This document shows, in pieces, positions 16,784 to 26,797 of a DNA stretch of 64,000 bases (the first letter of the stretch is position 1; each line of letters begins with the position of its first letter). A model generated the notes under the pieces. The model was not told the origin of the DNA, made no database searches, and saw only the letters and a program-made list of their open reading frames with translations. The position numbers and the translations under genes are program-made. This DNA is from Janthinobacterium sp. 1_2014MBL_MicDiv (lineage in GTDB: Bacteria; Pseudomonadota; Gammaproteobacteria; Burkholderiales; Burkholderiaceae_D). The DNA lies in the NCBI RefSeq assembly GCF_001865675.1, contig NZ_CP011319.1:868001-932000 (forward strand). Reading direction: 5' to 3'.

Positions 16784-17884
16784 TTTATTTTGCGGCAGTT
16801 GCATCGATGGCGCTTGCGCGGACGCTTTCGGCGCCATGCCGATCGTGCTGGTGGTGCCGCTGCGCACGATCTGCACGGGCAGCAGTTGCGGCAGGGCGGC
16901 GGCGAAGCGGTCGAGCTGGGTCAGGCTGAAGCTGCCGCCGATGCGCAGGCGCGCCACGGCCGGATCGCGCACGACGAAGCCCGTGTCGCCATAGCGCTCG
17001 AATTCGGCCAGCGCCACGCTCAGCGGCACGTTCTCGAAAGTGACGCGGCCTTCGCGCCACGGCGCCACGCTGCCGGGCGCCAGGCTGGCGATGGCCGACA
17101 GGCGGCCGGCCGCATCGGCCGTCACGCCCTGGCCCGCCAGCAGGTCGATGGCGTCCGGCTGCGCGCCCGCCACGCGCACATGGCCGTGCTGCACGGCCAC
17201 GCGCAGGCTGTCGTCGTGATCGAGGGTATTCCGCACGGAAAATTGCGTGCCCACCACCGTCACGCGCAGCGGGCCGGCCGCGACCTCGAATGGCTGGCCC
17301 TGCCTGGATTGCACCTGGAACAGCGCTTCGCCCTGCGCCAGGCGCACTGCGCGCCGCTGGCGGTACAGGGTGACGTGCAGCCGCGTGGCCGTGTCGAGCT
17401 GCACCGTGCTGCCATCGGGCAGGGCAACGGTCAGGCGCTGGCCGCGCGCGGTGGCATAGGACTGGCTGAACGTGGGTTGTTGCCACCACTGGTAGCCGCC
17501 CGCGCCCACGCCGAGCAGCAGCATGGCCGCCGCCGCATACGGCAATGCGCGCAGCCAGTGGCGGCGGGGCGCGGAGGCTGGGGCGGGGGCAGCCGGGGGC
17601 ACCGTCCAGCGCGCGGCGACCTGTGCGGGAATCCGGCGCACCGCCTGCTGCGTGTGCTGCAGCTGCGCATACGCGTGGGCGTGCCGCGCATCGGCCGCCA
17701 GCCAGGCGGCAAACGCGGCCTGGCCCGGGGCATCAAGATTGCCGCGCCGGCTGAACCAGGTGGCCGCCGCCAGCGCCACGGGATCTTGCGTTGCCGCAAA
17801 GCGCGCATGCGCGCGCGCGTCCGCCTCGTCCTGGGCGGAAGGGCCGAAATCGTGGCGGGGTGGAAGTGCGGTCATGGGCGCCAT
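16775..17884 (-). CDS. FecR-type anti-sigma/signal transducer (pair 2)
   Basis: A 369-residue inner-membrane regulator, longer than pair-1 FecR. The cytoplasmic region has DUF4880 features (ALAAATWFSRRGNLDAPGQAAFAAWLAADARHAHAYAQLQ). One TM helix (about 137-157, ALPYAAAAMLLLGVGAGGYQWW) precedes the periplasmic FecR domain (TARGQRLTVALPDGSTVQLDTATRLHV) and a C-terminal domain (VTFENVPLSVALAEFERYGDTGF). The C-terminus ends in a low-complexity tail after TTSTIGMAPKASA. The ATG at 17884 shares a base with the FecI stop (TAATG); a second ATG at 17875 is also possible. It should relay the receptor-3 signal to FecI 2. Confidence 0.88.
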   Translation of the reverse strand: MAPMTALPPRHDFGPSAQDEADARAHARFAATQDPVALAAATWFSRRGNLDAPGQAAFAAWLAADARHAHAYAQLQHTQQAVRRIPAQVAARWTVPPAAPAPASAPRRHWLRALPYAAAAMLLLGVGAGGYQWWQQPTFSQSYATARGQRLTVALPDGSTVQLDTATRLHVTLYRQRRAVRLAQGEALFQVQSRQGQPFEVAAGPLRVTVVGTQFSVRNTLDHDDSLRVAVQHGHVRVAGAQPDAIDLLAGQGVTADAAGRLSAIASLAPGSVAPWREGRVTFENVPLSVALAEFERYGDTGFVVRDPAVARLRIGGSFSLTQLDRFAAALPQLLPVQIVRSGTTSTIGMAPKASAQAPSMQLPQNKYK

Positions 17885-18438
17885 TATGTGGCTTCCCGCA
17901 AAGAATGCAACTGTGCCTGGCAACTGAGCATGCCGCGCGCGATATGTTTTTCCACCATGCTCACGGAAATGCCCATGCGCGCGGCAATTTGCGCGTGCGG
18001 CAATTCCTCGAAGATGTGCAGCACGAAGGCGTCGCGGCAGCGGGGCGGCAGGGCGTCGATGGCGGCCACGCATGCTTGCCAGTCCTGGCTGCCCTGCAGC
18101 GCCTGTTCCGGCTGCAGGTGCGATGGCGCGGCCGGATGCGCCGCTTCCGGCATGGCGTCGAGTGCATCGTGCTGGCGCAGCGCGGCGCGGCGGTGATTGT
18201 CGATCAGCAGGTTGCGCGCCGTGTGGTACAGCAGCGCGCGCGGTTCGCGGATGGCGTGCTCTTCCCGGCTGGCGCCGTCCGGCACGCTTTGCGCGCCCAG
18301 CACGCGCACATAGCTTTCCTGTACCAGGTCGGCAGCGGCTTCGCGGTTGCGCAGGCTGCGCCAGCAGAAATTGAGCAGTTCTTGATAGTAGCGTGCAACC
18401 ACGGCGTCCGATGTCTTGTTGAAAGTGCAGCCTGGCAT
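17884..18438 (-). CDS. ECF sigma factor, FecI family (pair 2)
   Basis: A 184-residue ECF sigma factor with region 2 (ARYYQELLNFCWRSLRNREAAADLVQESYVRVL) and region 4 (LPPRCRDAFVLHIFEELPHAQIAARMGISVSMVEKHIARGM). It should drive transcription of receptor 3. The chosen ATG at 18438 lies only nine bases from the Fur box, so the transcript leader must be short. An in-frame ATG inside the Fur box would add MRIILICG; pair 1 shows the same chance reading of a Fur palindrome, so I do not use it. Confidence 0.9.
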   Translation of the reverse strand: MPGCTFNKTSDAVVARYYQELLNFCWRSLRNREAAADLVQESYVRVLGAQSVPDGASREEHAIREPRALLYHTARNLLIDNHRRAALRQHDALDAMPEAAHPAAPSHLQPEQALQGSQDWQACVAAIDALPPRCRDAFVLHIFEELPHAQIAARMGISVSMVEKHIARGMLSCQAQLHSLREAT

Positions 18439-18446
18439 GCCACATA

Positions 18447-18461
18447 TGAGAATGATTCTCA
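18447..18461 (-). promoter_or_regulatory. Fur box before fecI/fecR pair 2
   Basis: TGAGAATGATTCTCA is a perfect 7-1-7 palindrome and the best Fur-box match in the window, in AT-rich sequence immediately upstream of the FecI start. Confidence 0.9.
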
Positions 18462-18584
18462 TTATATTGCATGGCGGGCCGCCGTGGGCCGCCGTGCTAA
18501 GCGGTTTACCGCACCGTGGCAGGTGTACAACGCTTTGCGGCGCATCCCACATGCATTACCATCCATAGTTGATATGGAGATAAC

Positions 18585-20216
18585 ATGGCTATTCAAATCA
18601 TCAACACGGCGCCGATTGCCGGCCAACAGCCGGGTACCTCGGGGTTGCGCAAGAAGGTGGGGCAGTTCAGCCAGCCGCAGTACCTGGAAAACTTCGTGCA
18701 AAGCGTGTTCGACACGCTCGGCGACTGCCGCGGCCAGACCCTGGTGCTGGGCGGTGATGGCCGCTATTACAACCGCACGGCGATCCAGACGGTGCTGCGC
18801 ATGGCGGCGGCGCATGGTTACGCGCGCGTGCTGCTGGGCCAGGGCGGCATTCTGTCGACGCCGGCCGTCAGCTGCGTGATCCGCAAGCATGGCGCCAGCG
18901 GCGGCATCATCCTGTCGGCCAGCCACAATCCGGGAGGTCCCGACGGCGATTTCGGCATCAAGTACAACATCGGCAACGGCGGCCCGGCGCCTGAAAAGCT
19001 TACCGAAGCCATGTTTGCGCGCACGCAAGCCATCACCGAATACCGCATCAGCGACGCCGCCGACATCGACCTCGATGCGCCGGGACTGGCGCGCATCGAG
19101 CAGATGAGCGTCGAGGTGATCGACCCCGTCGCCGATTACGCGGAGCTGATGCAGCGGCTGTTCGATTTCGACGCCATCCGCGCCCTGTTCGCGGGCGGCC
19201 TGCGCATCTGCTTTGACGGCATGCACGCCGTTTCCGGCCCGTACGCGAGCGCCATCCTGGAAGGCATGCTGGGCGCTCCCAAGGGCAGCGTCATCAACGG
19301 CGTGCCCTTGGAAGACTTCGGCGGCGGCCATCCGGACCCGAATCCCGTCAACGCGCAGGAATTGATCGCGCGCATGGCCAGCGACGATGCGCCGGACTTC
19401 GGCGCGGCGTCGGACGGCGACGGCGACCGCAACATGATCGTCGGGCGCCGCTTCGACGTGACGCCGTCGGACAGCCTGGCCATCCTGGCCGCGCATGCCA
19501 CGCTGGCGCCCGGCTACCGCGCCGGCTTGAAGGGCATCGCGCGCTCGATGCCCACTTCCGGCGCGGCCGACCGCGTCGCCGCCGCGCTGGGCATACCGTG
19601 CTTCGAGACGCCGACGGGCTGGAAGTTCTTCGGCAACCTGCTCGACGCGGACATGGCGACCCTGTGCGGCGAGGAAAGCTACGGCACGGGTTCGAACCAC
19701 GTGCGCGAGAAAGATGGCGTGTGGGCCGTCCTGTTCTGGCTCAACCTGCTGGCGGCGAAACGGCAGTCGGTGGAAGAGATCGTGCGCGCCCACTGGGCCA
19801 CGCATGGCCGCAACTATTATTCGCGCCACGACTACGAGGATATCGACAGCGCCGGCGCGGCGCAGCTGATGGAGGCCGTGCGCGCGCAGCTGGCCACGCT
19901 GCCGGGACAGGTGGTCGATGGCTACACGGTGGCGCTGGCCGACGATTTCAGCTACACGGATCCCGTCGACGGCGCGGTGGCCGGCAAGCAGGGCATCCGC
20001 ATCATCATGACGGACGGCGCGCGCATCGTGCTGCGCCTGTCGGGCACGGGCACGCAGGGCGCCACCTTGCGTTTGTACCTGGAGCGTTACGAAGCCGACG
20101 TGGCCCGGCACGACCTGCCGACCCAGGAAGCGCTGGCTGGCCTGATCGGCGTGGCGGAGCGGCTGGCGCAGATCCGCCAGCGCACGGGGCGTGATGCGCC
20201 GACGGTGACGACATAA
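18585..20216 (+). CDS. pgm: Phosphoglucomutase (alpha-D-glucose phosphate-specific)
   Basis: A 543-residue cytoplasmic enzyme interconverting glucose-1-phosphate and glucose-6-phosphate, linking glycolysis to glycogen and cell-envelope sugar synthesis. Visible are the catalytic phosphoserine loop (ILSASHNPGGPDGDFGIKYN, about residue 112), the Mg-binding loop (DGDGDRN, about 282) and the sugar-binding loop CGEESYGTGSNH (about 363). Length and motifs fit the eukaryote-like Pgm family rather than the shorter AlgC/ManB group. The ATG at 18585 follows a GGAGA site. It is convergent with the POT transporter and shares a terminator region with it. Confidence 0.95.
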   Translation: MAIQIINTAPIAGQQPGTSGLRKKVGQFSQPQYLENFVQSVFDTLGDCRGQTLVLGGDGRYYNRTAIQTVLRMAAAHGYARVLLGQGGILSTPAVSCVIRKHGASGGIILSASHNPGGPDGDFGIKYNIGNGGPAPEKLTEAMFARTQAITEYRISDAADIDLDAPGLARIEQMSVEVIDPVADYAELMQRLFDFDAIRALFAGGLRICFDGMHAVSGPYASAILEGMLGAPKGSVINGVPLEDFGGGHPDPNPVNAQELIARMASDDAPDFGAASDGDGDRNMIVGRRFDVTPSDSLAILAAHATLAPGYRAGLKGIARSMPTSGAADRVAAALGIPCFETPTGWKFFGNLLDADMATLCGEESYGTGSNHVREKDGVWAVLFWLNLLAAKRQSVEEIVRAHWATHGRNYYSRHDYEDIDSAGAAQLMEAVRAQLATLPGQVVDGYTVALADDFSYTDPVDGAVAGKQGIRIIMTDGARIVLRLSGTGTQGATLRLYLERYEADVARHDLPTQEALAGLIGVAERLAQIRQRTGRDAPTVTT

Positions 20217-20246
20217 AAAAAGGGCGCACATGGTGCGCCCTTCTTC
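20215..20246. terminator. Shared bidirectional terminator, pgm / POT transporter
   Basis: A perfect 8-bp stem GGGCGCAC / GTGCGCCC with an ATG loop is flanked by seven A on the left and TTCTTC on the right. The U-run is best for the minus strand (transporter), weaker for pgm. Confidence 0.85.
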
Positions 20247-20268
20247 ATTGCGGCAGATCAAACCAGCA

Positions 20269-21843
20269 TCACGCCTTGGCTGGCACGACCGCCTGGCGGT
20301 AGTTGTCGACCATCTTGTAGCGCTTCGCGTACAGGCCGAAGGCCATCATGGCAACGGCGGCAAAGGCGGCGAAGAAGAACATCTGGAAGGCCGTCACGCT
20401 GATGCCGCTCTCGGCAATCTTGCCGATCACGCCCTCGTTCATGACGCTCTTGTTGACGATCAGCACCCACAGGTTGCCGACGGTGGTCGACAGGTTCCAG
20501 AAGCTCATGATGGCGCCCTTCATCGAGACGGGCGCCTGGCTGTAGGCAAACTCCAGGCCCGTGGCCGAGACCAGCACCTCGCCGAAGGTCAGCAGGGCAT
20601 ACGGCAGGATCTGCCACATGATGGAGACGGCGTTGCCGCTGTCGAGGGCCAGCTGCAAGAGACCGATGACGATCCAGGCCAGCGAGGAAAAGCCGATGCC
20701 GGCCGTCATGCGGCGCAGGGCGGTGGCTTCCATGCCGAAGCGGTTTAGCATCGGGTACAGCACCAGGTTGTTGAACGGGATCAGCAGCATCACCAGCATC
20801 GGGTTCAGCGCCTGCATCTGCGCCGGCAGGAACCAGCTTGGTTTTTCCATGGTGTTGGCCTGCACGATCCAGGTCGACGCCTTCTGGTCGAACAGCGAGA
20901 AGAACGGCGTCACGAGGGCGAAGATGACGAGGATGCGCAGCACGGCGCGCACGCCTTCGACGGCTTCGTCCGGGTGGATGCCGCGCGCGCGTTCCAGTTG
21001 CATGGCCGTGCCGATGCTGCCGAAGGCCAGCAGCAGGACCAGCGCGGAGCAGGCCGAGATGACGAAGCCCCAGTCCGGGATCATGTAGAACGAGAACAGG
21101 GCGCCGGCCACGCCGACGTAGGCCACGTACAGGCCCGGGCGCGAGCCGTTGTCCACTTGCGCCAGCAGGGCGGTGCGTGCCACGCGGGTAAACGAATCGG
21201 GATTCGGCGGTGCCGGCGGCACGTGCACGTATTTCTTGGCGCCCATCCAGAAGACGATGGTGGCGGCCAGCATCATGACGCCGGGGATGCCGAAGGCGAT
21301 CGACGGACCGTAGTCGCGCAGGAACATCGGCATCAGCAGCGAGGCGAAGAAGGAGCCGAAGTTGATGATCCAGTAGAACAGGTCGAACACCAGCTTGGCC
21401 TTGTGCTTGTTGGTCTGGTCGAACTGGTCGCCGACGAACGAGGCCACGAGCGGCTTGATGCCGCCGGAGCCGAAGGCGATCAGGAACAGGCCGAAGTAGA
21501 AGCCGTTGACATTGTTTTCAAAGACGGCCAGGCAGGCATGGCCGGCGCAATACACGAGGCTGAGCCAGAAGATGGTGTTGTACTTGCCAAAGAAGCGGTC
21601 GGCCAGCCAGCCGCCCAGCAGCGGGAAGAAATACACGCCGATGACGAAGGTGTGGAAGACGTGCTTGGCTTCCCCCGTGCGCTGGTCGATCGGGATCATC
21701 AGCAGCAAGGTGCTGATGAGGAATGGCGTCAGGATGTTGCGCATGCCGTAAAAGCTGAAGCGTTCGCAGCCTTCGTTGGCGATGATGTACGGTATTTGCC
21801 GCGGCATTTTTCCCGTGGCGGTTTGTGTCTCGGCCGATGACAT
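20269..21843 (-). CDS. POT-family proton-coupled di/tripeptide transporter
   Basis: A 524-residue inner-membrane transporter of the PTR2/POT family with about 12-14 TM helices. The family signatures are all present: the ExxERFxYYG-type motif on TM1 (NEGCERFSFYGMR, giving the proton-coupling Glu residues and Arg), GGIKPLVASFVGDQF and FYWIINFGSF. It imports small peptides using the proton gradient. GGGGAGA precedes the start. It forms a single-gene unit ending at the shared terminator. Confidence 0.93.
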   Translation of the reverse strand: MSSAETQTATGKMPRQIPYIIANEGCERFSFYGMRNILTPFLISTLLLMIPIDQRTGEAKHVFHTFVIGVYFFPLLGGWLADRFFGKYNTIFWLSLVYCAGHACLAVFENNVNGFYFGLFLIAFGSGGIKPLVASFVGDQFDQTNKHKAKLVFDLFYWIINFGSFFASLLMPMFLRDYGPSIAFGIPGVMMLAATIVFWMGAKKYVHVPPAPPNPDSFTRVARTALLAQVDNGSRPGLYVAYVGVAGALFSFYMIPDWGFVISACSALVLLLAFGSIGTAMQLERARGIHPDEAVEGVRAVLRILVIFALVTPFFSLFDQKASTWIVQANTMEKPSWFLPAQMQALNPMLVMLLIPFNNLVLYPMLNRFGMEATALRRMTAGIGFSSLAWIVIGLLQLALDSGNAVSIMWQILPYALLTFGEVLVSATGLEFAYSQAPVSMKGAIMSFWNLSTTVGNLWVLIVNKSVMNEGVIGKIAESGISVTAFQMFFFAAFAAVAMMAFGLYAKRYKMVDNYRQAVVPAKA

Positions 21844-21924
21844 TGGCTCTCCCCAAGTATTTTTTGTAAGCCGCGATGCTAAGGCCTGCCGCGTTTGCTT
21901 GCAACAGAAAAAACGGCCCCTTGG

Positions 21925-22482
21925 CTATTTCGCAAGGAATTGTAAGGTATTGATTTTCATAAAGACATTACTTTGCGTCGTTGCGATGGCAGGACGCGGC
22001 AGTACTAATTGCATTTTCAACATGCCATGCGATGCCGCTTCGTCCGCCAGCACAAAACCGCATGCCAGGTACAGGGTCAGCGCCGCATGGTTGTCCTGCG
22101 CCACGGCCAGGCGCAGCCGGGCCAGATCGGGGATGCTGTTGGCATGGGCGATGGCGGCGCGCAGCAACTGCCGCCCGATGCCCTGGCCGCGCGCCTGCGG
22201 CGCCACGTAGACGCCCCACAGGCTGGCTTTGTCGTGTACGACGGCAATCGGCTCGCGGCGCAGGCCAGCCATGGCGATCAACTGTTCTCCTTTGAAAGTG
22301 CCAAATATTATTTGGTATGGCGTCGTCTGCAGGCGCTGGGCGATCTGTGCCAGCGGCAAGCCGCTTTCCGCCGCATGCGTGGTGCAGAAGGCGGCGGGCA
22401 GTTCGGCGATGCCGGCCAGGCGCAGCGCGCGGTAGGCGGCAGCGTCGTCGGGCGCGAGGGGGCGGACAGTGTGGGCAGGCAT
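21925..22482 (-). CDS. GNAT-family N-acetyltransferase
   Basis: A 185-residue acetyltransferase. The acetyl-CoA binding motif A is clear (LWGVYVAPQARGQGIGRQLLRAAI, about 88-111), followed by LRLAVAQDNHAALTLYLACGF, the usual beta5-alpha4 motif. The acceptor substrate cannot be predicted. It is divergent from the PadR gene across a 100-bp gap that contains the PadR operator, so the two could share control. A 30-residue tail after the GNAT core is not typical. Confidence 0.85.
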   Translation of the reverse strand: MPAHTVRPLAPDDAAAYRALRLAGIAELPAAFCTTHAAESGLPLAQIAQRLQTTPYQIIFGTFKGEQLIAMAGLRREPIAVVHDKASLWGVYVAPQARGQGIGRQLLRAAIAHANSIPDLARLRLAVAQDNHAALTLYLACGFVLADEAASHGMLKMQLVLPRPAIATTQSNVFMKINTLQFLAK

Positions 22483-22520
22483 GTCGGCGAGTATCGGGCC
22501 TCGATGCCAGAAAGTAAACC

Positions 22521-22549
22521 TTGCGCTGCGCCATATTCGAACATAAGAT
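22521..22549 (+). promoter_or_regulatory. Promoter of the padR-MFS operon
   Basis: TTGCGC (22521-22526) and TAAGAT (22544-22549) are spaced by 17 bp. The -10 hexamer is the left half of the palindromic operator, so repressor binding would block polymerase. Confidence 0.6.
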
Positions 22550-22573
22550 ATATCTTATTGCGATATATCTTAA
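22544..22573. promoter_or_regulatory. PadR operator: palindrome plus second half-copy
   Basis: TAAGATATATCTTA (22544-22557) is a perfect 14-bp palindrome, followed by GATATATCTTAA (22562-22573), a second near-copy. GATATATC-type palindromes next to padR genes are typical autorepression sites. Confidence 0.75.
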
Positions 22574-22582
22574 GGAGCCATC

Positions 22583-23128
22583 ATGCTGCACTTCCATCGC
22601 GGCGACCAGCTGTTGCGCGCCGCCCCGCACAGCCAGGGCGATGCGCCGGGCGCCGTTGCCAGCGTTGTTCCCGCCGCGCGCGGCCCGAAGATGTTTGACG
22701 CGGGCACCCTGCGCTACCTCGTACTGCAATTGATCGCCGACAAGCCGCGCCATGGCTACGACATCATCAAGGCCATCGAACAGCGTGCCGGCGGCGCGTA
22801 TGCGCCAAGTCCCGGCGCCATCTATCCGCTCATGCATGGCCTCGTGGGCCACGGTTACGTGGCCGTCAGCCTCGACGGTAACAAGAAGCTGCACAGCATC
22901 ACGCCCGAGGGGCTGGCCTTCCTGGCCGCCAACCGCGCCTATGTGGACGCCATCGCCGCCAGGGTGGATGCGCCGGCAGGCGCGGACGACGACTTGCGCC
23001 ACCTGATGCACGAGCTGAAGGCGGCGGTGCTGGCGCGCGGGCGCGCGGGCGAGTCCGATGCCAGCCGCCTGGACGCCATGCGCGCCATCCTGCGCCGGGC
23101 GCGTGCCGACATCGAGGCGCTGGCATGA
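22583..23128 (+). CDS. PadR-family transcriptional regulator
   Basis: A 181-residue regulator. The winged-helix domain begins at about residue 37 (MFDAGTLRYLVLQLIADKPRHGYDIIKAIEQRAGGAYAPSPGAIYPLMHGLVGHGYV) and matches the PadR signature with the P-G-x-Y-P turn. An N-terminal extension of about 36 residues (HFHRGDQLLRAAPHSQGD) contains His residues; in the related YqjI group such extensions bind metal, but here it is short. The C-terminal part is the helical dimerisation arm. AAGGAG lies five bases before the ATG. The stop overlaps the MFS start (ATGA), so it likely controls that exporter and itself. Confidence 0.88.
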   Translation: MLHFHRGDQLLRAAPHSQGDAPGAVASVVPAARGPKMFDAGTLRYLVLQLIADKPRHGYDIIKAIEQRAGGAYAPSPGAIYPLMHGLVGHGYVAVSLDGNKKLHSITPEGLAFLAANRAYVDAIAARVDAPAGADDDLRHLMHELKAAVLARGRAGESDASRLDAMRAILRRARADIEALA

Positions 23129-24375
23129 GGCCCGCGCCGCTGTCCATGCCGGTGCCCATGCTGACGCCGGCGCGCGAGCGCGCGATGCTGTGGCTGCTTG
23201 CGCTGACGCAATTTACCGTCATCATGGATTTCATGGTGATGATGCCGCTGGCGCCCCAGCTGATGCAGGCATTCCATATCGGCCCGGCCGCCGTCTCCGG
23301 CGCCGTCTCGGCCTATGCCTGGTGCGCCGGCTTGTCCGGCTTGCTGGCGGCCACGTATATCGACCGCTTCGACCGCAAGAAGCTGCTGCTGACCATGTTT
23401 TGCCTGTTTACCGTGTCGAACCTGGCCTGCGCGCTGGCGCCGAACTTCCACGTGCTGCTGTGGTCGCGCGCGTTTGCGGGGATGACGGGCGGCGTGCTCG
23501 GTGCCATCGTCATGGCCATCATCGGCGACGTGATTCCCGCCGAGCGGCGCGGCGCGGCCACCGGCATCGTCATGACCTCGTTTGCCATGGCGGCCGTGGG
23601 CGGCGTGCCGATCGGCGTGGTGCTGGCCGCGCACTTCGGCTGGCCTTCGCCCTTTTTCCTGCTGGTCGTGCTGTCGCTGCTGATCTGGCTGGGCGCGGCG
23701 CGCGTGCTGCCGTCGCTGACGGCGCACATGGGCGCGGCCCCGACGCCGCTGCGCCAGGTGCTGCCGAACCTGCTGGCGCTGCTGCGCGAACGGCGCCACC
23801 TCGAGGCGTTTGCCTTGTCCATTGTCAACATGACGGCGGGCATGCTGGTAATTCCCTTCATTTCGCCCGTGCTGGTGGGGAATATGGGCCTGGCGCCGGC
23901 CGACGTCACCTGGGTCTACCTGGCGGGCGGCTGCGCCACGATCTTCACGGCGCGCCTGATCGGCCGCTGGGCGGACCGGGCCGGCAAGCAGCAGGTCTAT
24001 CGCTGGGTCTCGTTGCTGTCGATCGCACCGCTGCTGTTCATGACGCATCTGCCCCAGTTGCCGCTGCTGGCGCTGATGCTGGTGTTTCCATTCTTTATGG
24101 CCCTCGTGTCGGGCCGCACGATCCCGCTGCAGGCGCTGCTGACGACCATCCCGGAGCCGCGCAAGCGCGGCGCCTTCCTCAGCGCCAATTCGGCCCTGCA
24201 AAGCCTGGGTAGCGGACTCGGCGCCTGGCTGGGCGGTCTGACCCTGCAGACGGATGCGGCCGGCCACATCGGCGGCTATGGCTGGAATGGCTGGCTGGCG
24301 GCGGCCTTGTCGCTGTGGACGGTGTGGTGGGTGGCGCGCGTGCGCGGCGCGGCGCCGCAGGGCGCGCCGGCGTAG
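23125..24375 (+). CDS. MFS transporter (DHA1-type drug/metabolite exporter)
   Basis: A 416-residue protein with 12 predicted TM helices. TM1 carries FTVIMDFMVMMPLAPQLMQAF, typical of DHA1 exporters. The motif A loop is altered (ATYIDRFDRKKLL instead of GxxxDRxGRRxxL), and motif C-like sequence follows in TM5 (MAAVGGVPIGVVLAAHFGW). It is translationally coupled to PadR by a 4-bp overlap, which suggests export of a compound sensed by that regulator. The substrate is unknown. It is convergent with the next gene at a gap of only 6 bp. Confidence 0.88.
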   Translation: MRPAPLSMPVPMLTPARERAMLWLLALTQFTVIMDFMVMMPLAPQLMQAFHIGPAAVSGAVSAYAWCAGLSGLLAATYIDRFDRKKLLLTMFCLFTVSNLACALAPNFHVLLWSRAFAGMTGGVLGAIVMAIIGDVIPAERRGAATGIVMTSFAMAAVGGVPIGVVLAAHFGWPSPFFLLVVLSLLIWLGAARVLPSLTAHMGAAPTPLRQVLPNLLALLRERRHLEAFALSIVNMTAGMLVIPFISPVLVGNMGLAPADVTWVYLAGGCATIFTARLIGRWADRAGKQQVYRWVSLLSIAPLLFMTHLPQLPLLALMLVFPFFMALVSGRTIPLQALLTTIPEPRKRGAFLSANSALQSLGSGLGAWLGGLTLQTDAAGHIGGYGWNGWLAAALSLWTVWWVARVRGAAPQGAPA

Positions 24376-24381
24376 GCGGGC

Positions 24382-24897
24382 TTACTGCGTGGCGATGCGC
24401 TGCATGGGCGCGCTGTCCTTGCGCCATTGTTCCAGGCTCAGCAGGTCACCGCTGACGATGTCATCGACGAGGATGCGCTTGCCGTCCGGCGAGACGACGA
24501 AGCTTTCCCAACGGTGGGCCGCATCCGGCGTGCTTTCGAAAAAGCTCAGCTGATAGTAAGGCTGGCCATCGACGAGGCGCGTCTCGGGTGACGTTTCCAT
24601 CACGGCGCCATGCGCGCGGCCGGCCGAGGCTTTTTCGATATGCGCCGACCATGCCTTGATCTCGGGCAAGGCCATCAGCGCATCGACGGCACGCGCATTC
24701 TGCTCTTGCGCCGTCGTCTGGCTGCTCGCGGCCGGGGCGTTGCCGCCGTGCTGCGCGGGCTGCTGGTAGACGTAAAAGGCGGCCAGGGCGGCGGCCAGCA
24801 AGCCGGCCAGGGTGCCGGCGATGATGGCGGTTTTGGAAGAGGAGGCGCGTGGCGGCATGGTGGTGTGGGCGTGAGAAAGAAGGTCGATGGCGGCCAT
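24382..24897 (-). CDS. Membrane-anchored protein of unknown function
   Basis: A 171-residue protein I do not recognise. It has one N-terminal TM helix (TAIIAGTLAGLLAAALAAFYVY), an Ala/Gln-rich linker, and a globular region of about 100 residues (VDALMALPEIKAWSAHIEKA ... YYQLSFFESTPDAAHRWESFVVSPDGKRILVDDIVSGDLLSLEQW). The YQLSFFE-WESFVVSPDGKRI pattern suggests a small beta-sheet domain exposed to the periplasm. Starts at 24897 or 24858 are both possible and neither has a clear ribosome site. It lies between the MFS gene and the groESL terminator. Confidence 0.7.
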   Translation of the reverse strand: MAAIDLLSHAHTTMPPRASSSKTAIIAGTLAGLLAAALAAFYVYQQPAQHGGNAPAASSQTTAQEQNARAVDALMALPEIKAWSAHIEKASAGRAHGAVMETSPETRLVDGQPYYQLSFFESTPDAAHRWESFVVSPDGKRILVDDIVSGDLLSLEQWRKDSAPMQRIATQ

Positions 24898-24964
24898 GCT
24901 AAAGCAAAACGCACAGGCCGGCAATCGCCGGGCTTGCCAAGCGGGCTGGCCACGTCAACAGGCG

Positions 24965-24998
24965 AAAAAAAAGCTACCTTCCATAGAAGATAGCTTTT
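24965..24998 (-). terminator. Intrinsic terminator of groESL
   Basis: A 13-bp stem with one mismatch (AAAAGCTACCTTC / GAAGATAGCTTTT, loop CATA) is followed on the minus strand by eight T. It lies about 100 bp beyond the groEL stop. Confidence 0.85.
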
Positions 24999-25097
24999 CG
25001 GGGCCGCCGGGGAGGCACTGGCAGCTTTTGGTCTGCCTGTTCCTGCCCGGCGCAGGCGGCTCCGCGCGCCGTCGCCTGCGCGCGGAGCCGCAGGACA

Positions 25098-26747
<1,650 letters not shown>

Positions 26748-26797
26748 GTTCAATTCTCCTGAGTTTCGGGATGTATCTGTCTACAACGTGGAAACAA

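Noticed and set aside
14258..18196. 1312-codon open frame on the plus strand across receptor 3 and fecIR 2
   Set aside because: It is antisense to three clear genes, its protein is Arg/Ala/Gly/His-rich with no domain, and such shadows are usual in GC-rich coding DNA.
26748..26753. TTG start two codons upstream of groEL
   Set aside because: The ATG at 26747 has the better distance to AGGAGAA and matches the family N-terminus.
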